DNA of 64,000 nucleotides, from NCBI RefSeq assembly GCF_049856175.1, contig NZ_JBNDNA010000002.1:186001-250000 (forward strand), read 5' to 3'. The position numbers and the translations under genes were made by a program. Source of the stretch: JB111 sp049856175 (GTDB taxonomy: Bacteria; Actinomycetota; Actinomycetes; Actinomycetales; Actinomycetaceae). The stretch's first letter is position 1, and each line of letters opens with the position of its first letter. The notes beneath the pieces are model-generated. The model worked only from the letters and a program-made list of their open reading frames with translations. It made no database searches and was not told the origin of the DNA. Positions 62,073 through 64,000 of the stretch are shown here, in pieces.

Positions 62073-63466
62073 GCGACCACGGCACCGAGCTCGCCACGCT
62101 CGCCGCCCCGGAGCCCGACGGCAGTGCCGCCGGGCCGTGGTCGACGACCACCCGGCGGGACGAGGCCGGCGGGCTCGAGGTCGGCGGCGTCGCCCTGACC
62201 GACCTCGCCCGCGAGCACGGCACGCCCGCCTACGTCCTCGACCTCGCCGACCTGCGCGGCAGGGCCCAGGCGTGGGCGGACGCGTTCGCGCGGCACTTCG
62301 CCCCCGGGCGGGGCCTGGCGGGCGCCGACGTCTACTACGCGGGCAAGGCGCTGCTCACCGTCGGCGTCGCTCGGATCGTCCACGCTGCCGGCCTGCGGGT
62401 CGACACCTCCACGGGGGGCGAGCTCGCCACCGCGCTGCGCGCCGGCGTCCCGGGGCCGTCGATCGGGCTGCACGGGAACAACAAGTCCGACGCGGAGATC
62501 GCCGCAGCGATCGACGCCGGCGTGGGCCGGATCGTCGTGGACTCCCTCGCCGAGATCGACCGGGTGACGATGATCGCCGCCGAGCGCGGCACCTCGGCCC
62601 CCGTCATGGTGCGCGTGACGACCGGCGTCCATGCCGGCGGCCACGAGTTCATCGCCACCGCCCACGAGGACCAGAAGTTCGGGCTGTCGCTCGCGTCGGG
62701 CGCAGCCCGGGAGGCCGTCGGGAAGATCCTCGCCGAGCCCGCCCTGGAGCTCGTCGGCCTGCACAGCCACATCGGCAGCCAGATCCTCGACCTCGCGGGC
62801 TTCGAGGCCGCGGCGCGCGCGGTCCTCGCGCTGCGCGAGGACGTGCGGGCCGCGACCGGCCGAGTCCTGCCGGAGGTCGACCTCGGCGGCGGCTACGGCA
62901 TCCGGTACACCGGCGCGGACGCCGCCGGCCCCACACCCGACGACGTCGCCGCCACCCTCGCCGCGGTCGTCGCCACCGAGTGCGCCCGCATCGGCTCGCC
63001 CGTGCCGCGCGTGTCGGTCGAGCCGGGACGCTCCGTCGTCGGGCCGGCCGGCCTCACGCTCTACCGGGTGGGCACGATCAAGGACGTCGCGCTCGACGAC
63101 GGCGCCTCCCGGCGCTACGTCTCGGTCGACGGCGGTATGTCCGACCACATCCGCACGGCCCTGTACGGCGCCGACTACACGGCCGCCCTCGCGTCGCGCC
63201 CCGGTGACGGCGGGTCCGTGGCGACCCGCGTGGTGGGCAAGCACTGCGAGTCCGGGGACATCGTCGTCCGCGACGTCGCCCTCCCCGCCGGCACCGCCCG
63301 CGGGGACCTGCTCGCGGTGCCCGTGACCGGCGCGTACGGACGCTCGATGTCCAGCCAGTACAACCTCGTCCCGCGACCGCCGGTGATCGGCGTCGAGGAC
63401 GGCCGGGCCCGGGTGATGGTCCGGCGCGAGACGATCGAGGACCTGCTCGCCCTCGACGAGGACTGA
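62069..63466 (+). CDS. lysA: Diaminopimelate decarboxylase
   Basis: 465 aa. Group IV PLP enzyme: PLP-lysine in ADVYYAGKALLTVGV (K92), LHGNNKSDAEIAAAI, HSHIGSQI, EVDLGGGYGIRY, SVEPGRSVVGPAG and VGKHCESGDIVV (catalytic Cys from the second monomer). Converts meso-diaminopimelate to L-lysine, the last lysine step. The GTG start overlaps the argS stop by 4 nt. Confidence 0.96.
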   Translation: MSDHGTELATLAAPEPDGSAAGPWSTTTRRDEAGGLEVGGVALTDLAREHGTPAYVLDLADLRGRAQAWADAFARHFAPGRGLAGADVYYAGKALLTVGVARIVHAAGLRVDTSTGGELATALRAGVPGPSIGLHGNNKSDAEIAAAIDAGVGRIVVDSLAEIDRVTMIAAERGTSAPVMVRVTTGVHAGGHEFIATAHEDQKFGLSLASGAAREAVGKILAEPALELVGLHSHIGSQILDLAGFEAAARAVLALREDVRAATGRVLPEVDLGGGYGIRYTGADAAGPTPDDVAATLAAVVATECARIGSPVPRVSVEPGRSVVGPAGLTLYRVGTIKDVALDDGASRRYVSVDGGMSDHIRTALYGADYTAALASRPGDGGSVATRVVGKHCESGDIVVRDVALPAGTARGDLLAVPVTGAYGRSMSSQYNLVPRPPVIGVEDGRARVMVRRETIEDLLALDED

Positions 63467-63516
63467 CCGCCCGTCGCGCCGGGTCCGTGCCGGGCGGTGC
63501 CCTCCCGGACGGCCCG

Positions 63517-63535
63517 GTGCGGCGGCGCCCCGCAC
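63517..63535 (+). terminator. Possible lysA terminator hairpin
   Basis: GTGCGG (63517-63522) can pair with CCGCAC (63530-63535) across a 7-nt loop, 50 nt after lysA. Weak, no U-tract. Confidence 0.35.
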
Positions 63536-63593
63536 ACATATGCTGACGTCGCACCCCCGGGCTCCCGGCGGCGCAGCCCCTACCGTCGAGGAT

Positions 63594-64000
63594 GTGAGAG
63601 CACCCGTGACCACCCCGCCCTCCGAGGTCCGCGTCGCCCTGCTGGGCGCCGGGACGGTCGGTGCCCAGGTCGTCCGACTCATGAACGAGCGGGCGGACGA
63701 CCTCGCCGCCCGGGCCGGTGCGCCCCTGCGGCTCGTCGGCATCGCGGTCACCGACGTCGAGCGTGAGCGCGAGCCGTGGATCCCGCGGGACCTGCTCACC
63801 ACGGACGCCGAGGGCCTGATCGCGGACGCGGACGTCGTCGTCGAGCTCATCGGCGGGATCGACCCGCCCCGGGCGCTCGTGCACGCCGCGATGGCCGCGG
63901 GCGCCACGGTCGTCACCGGCAACAAGGCGCTCGTCGCCGCCCACGGCCCCGAGCTGCACGACGCCGCCGCGGCCGCCGACGTCGACCTCTACTACGAGGC
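63594..64000 (+). CDS. hom: Homoserine dehydrogenase, 3' end cut by window
   Basis: The first 135 codons are visible. NAD(P)-binding loop VRVALLGAGTVGAQVVRLM, then LRLVGIAVTDV, ADVVVELIGGIDPPRALVHA and VVTGNKALVAAHG are diagnostic of homoserine dehydrogenase. Reduces aspartate semialdehyde to homoserine for threonine and methionine. GTG 63594 is chosen because TACCGT (63581-63586) ends 7 nt upstream; GTG 63606 is the usual alternative. It follows lysA, so lysine and threonine branches of the aspartate pathway are side by side. Confidence 0.92.
   Translation, partial: MRAPVTTPPSEVRVALLGAGTVGAQVVRLMNERADDLAARAGAPLRLVGIAVTDVEREREPWIPRDLLTTDAEGLIADADVVVELIGGIDPPRALVHAAMAAGATVVTGNKALVAAHGPELHDAAAAADVDLYYE

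Overview
This is a stretch of very GC-rich actinobacterial chromosome. Lineage markers are MtrAB-LpqB, the mycothiol-linked sigma factor SigR with its zinc anti-sigma factor RsrA, the actinobacterial mini ribosomal proteins bS22 and bL37, a fused 2-oxoglutarate decarboxylase/dehydrogenase (Kgd), a Rv3235-like protein and BldC-like helix-turn-helix proteins. Gene order and composition suggest Micrococcales (Cellulomonas/Cellulosimicrobium-like), but the genus cannot be fixed by reading alone. I see no insertion sequence, prophage, CRISPR array or rRNA. There is one 10-N assembly gap, at 25650-25659.

Layout. 1-6.6 kb: a truncated GNAT acetyltransferase, a TrkA/TrkH potassium uptake pair, an AcuC deacetylase, a BldC-like protein, bS22 coupled to a glutaredoxin-like protein, and a divergent YceI/MarR pair. 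6.7-11.9 kb: a System II cytochrome c maturation operon (phosphatase, TlpA-like, CcdA, ResB, CcsB). 11.9-20.8 kb: small membrane proteins, then a tightly overlapping membrane-GDPD-like/DUF4129/DUF4350/MoxR/DUF58 operon beside a divergent RDD/SpoIIM pair. 20.9-25.3 kb: mtrA-mtrB-lpqB. 25.3-25.9 kb: low-complexity sequence around the assembly gap. 25.9-32.6 kb: comF, hpf, a YcaQ-like DNA glycosylase and secA. 32.7-34.7 kb: a luciferase-like monooxygenase/FMN reductase operon behind a SigR-type promoter. 34.7-40.3 kb: Rv3235-like, LysM, an unknown protein, a BldC-like protein, a SAF protein, a CpaE/TadZ-like protein and DUF6912. 40.4-48.6 kb, minus strand: sbcC/sbcD, hisN-like/rsgA/aroA and DoxX. 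48.7-50 kb: sigR-rsrA and bL37. 50-53 kb: two oxidoreductases, tandem-repeat intergenic DNA and an SGNH hydrolase. 53.2-57.1 kb: kgd. 57.5-64 kb: an M23 peptidase, a GDPD, tRNA-Arg(CCG), an unknown membrane protein, argS, lysA and the start of hom.

How it works together. Most genes are core: translation (bS22, bL37, HPF, RsgA, ArgS, tRNA-Arg), protein export, redox homeostasis (SigR/RsrA, glutaredoxin, TlpA/CcdA, FMN reductase), envelope control (MtrAB-LpqB, M23, LysM, the MoxR cluster) and amino acid synthesis (AroA, HisN-like, LysA, Hom). Operons use 1- to 8-nt stop/start overlaps. Many promoters place a (T/G)AnnnT -10 box exactly 6-7 nt before ATG/GTG, which implies extensive leaderless transcription.

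The most notable non-coding signals are: SigR-type promoters before sigR and before the LLM/FMN-reductase operon; a nested in-frame second start of sigR that should give a longer isoform; a leaderless arginine-rich mini-ORF ahead of hpf; and 16-23-bp tandem arrays concentrated in convergent gene junctions, several of which contain the stop codon of the neighbouring gene.
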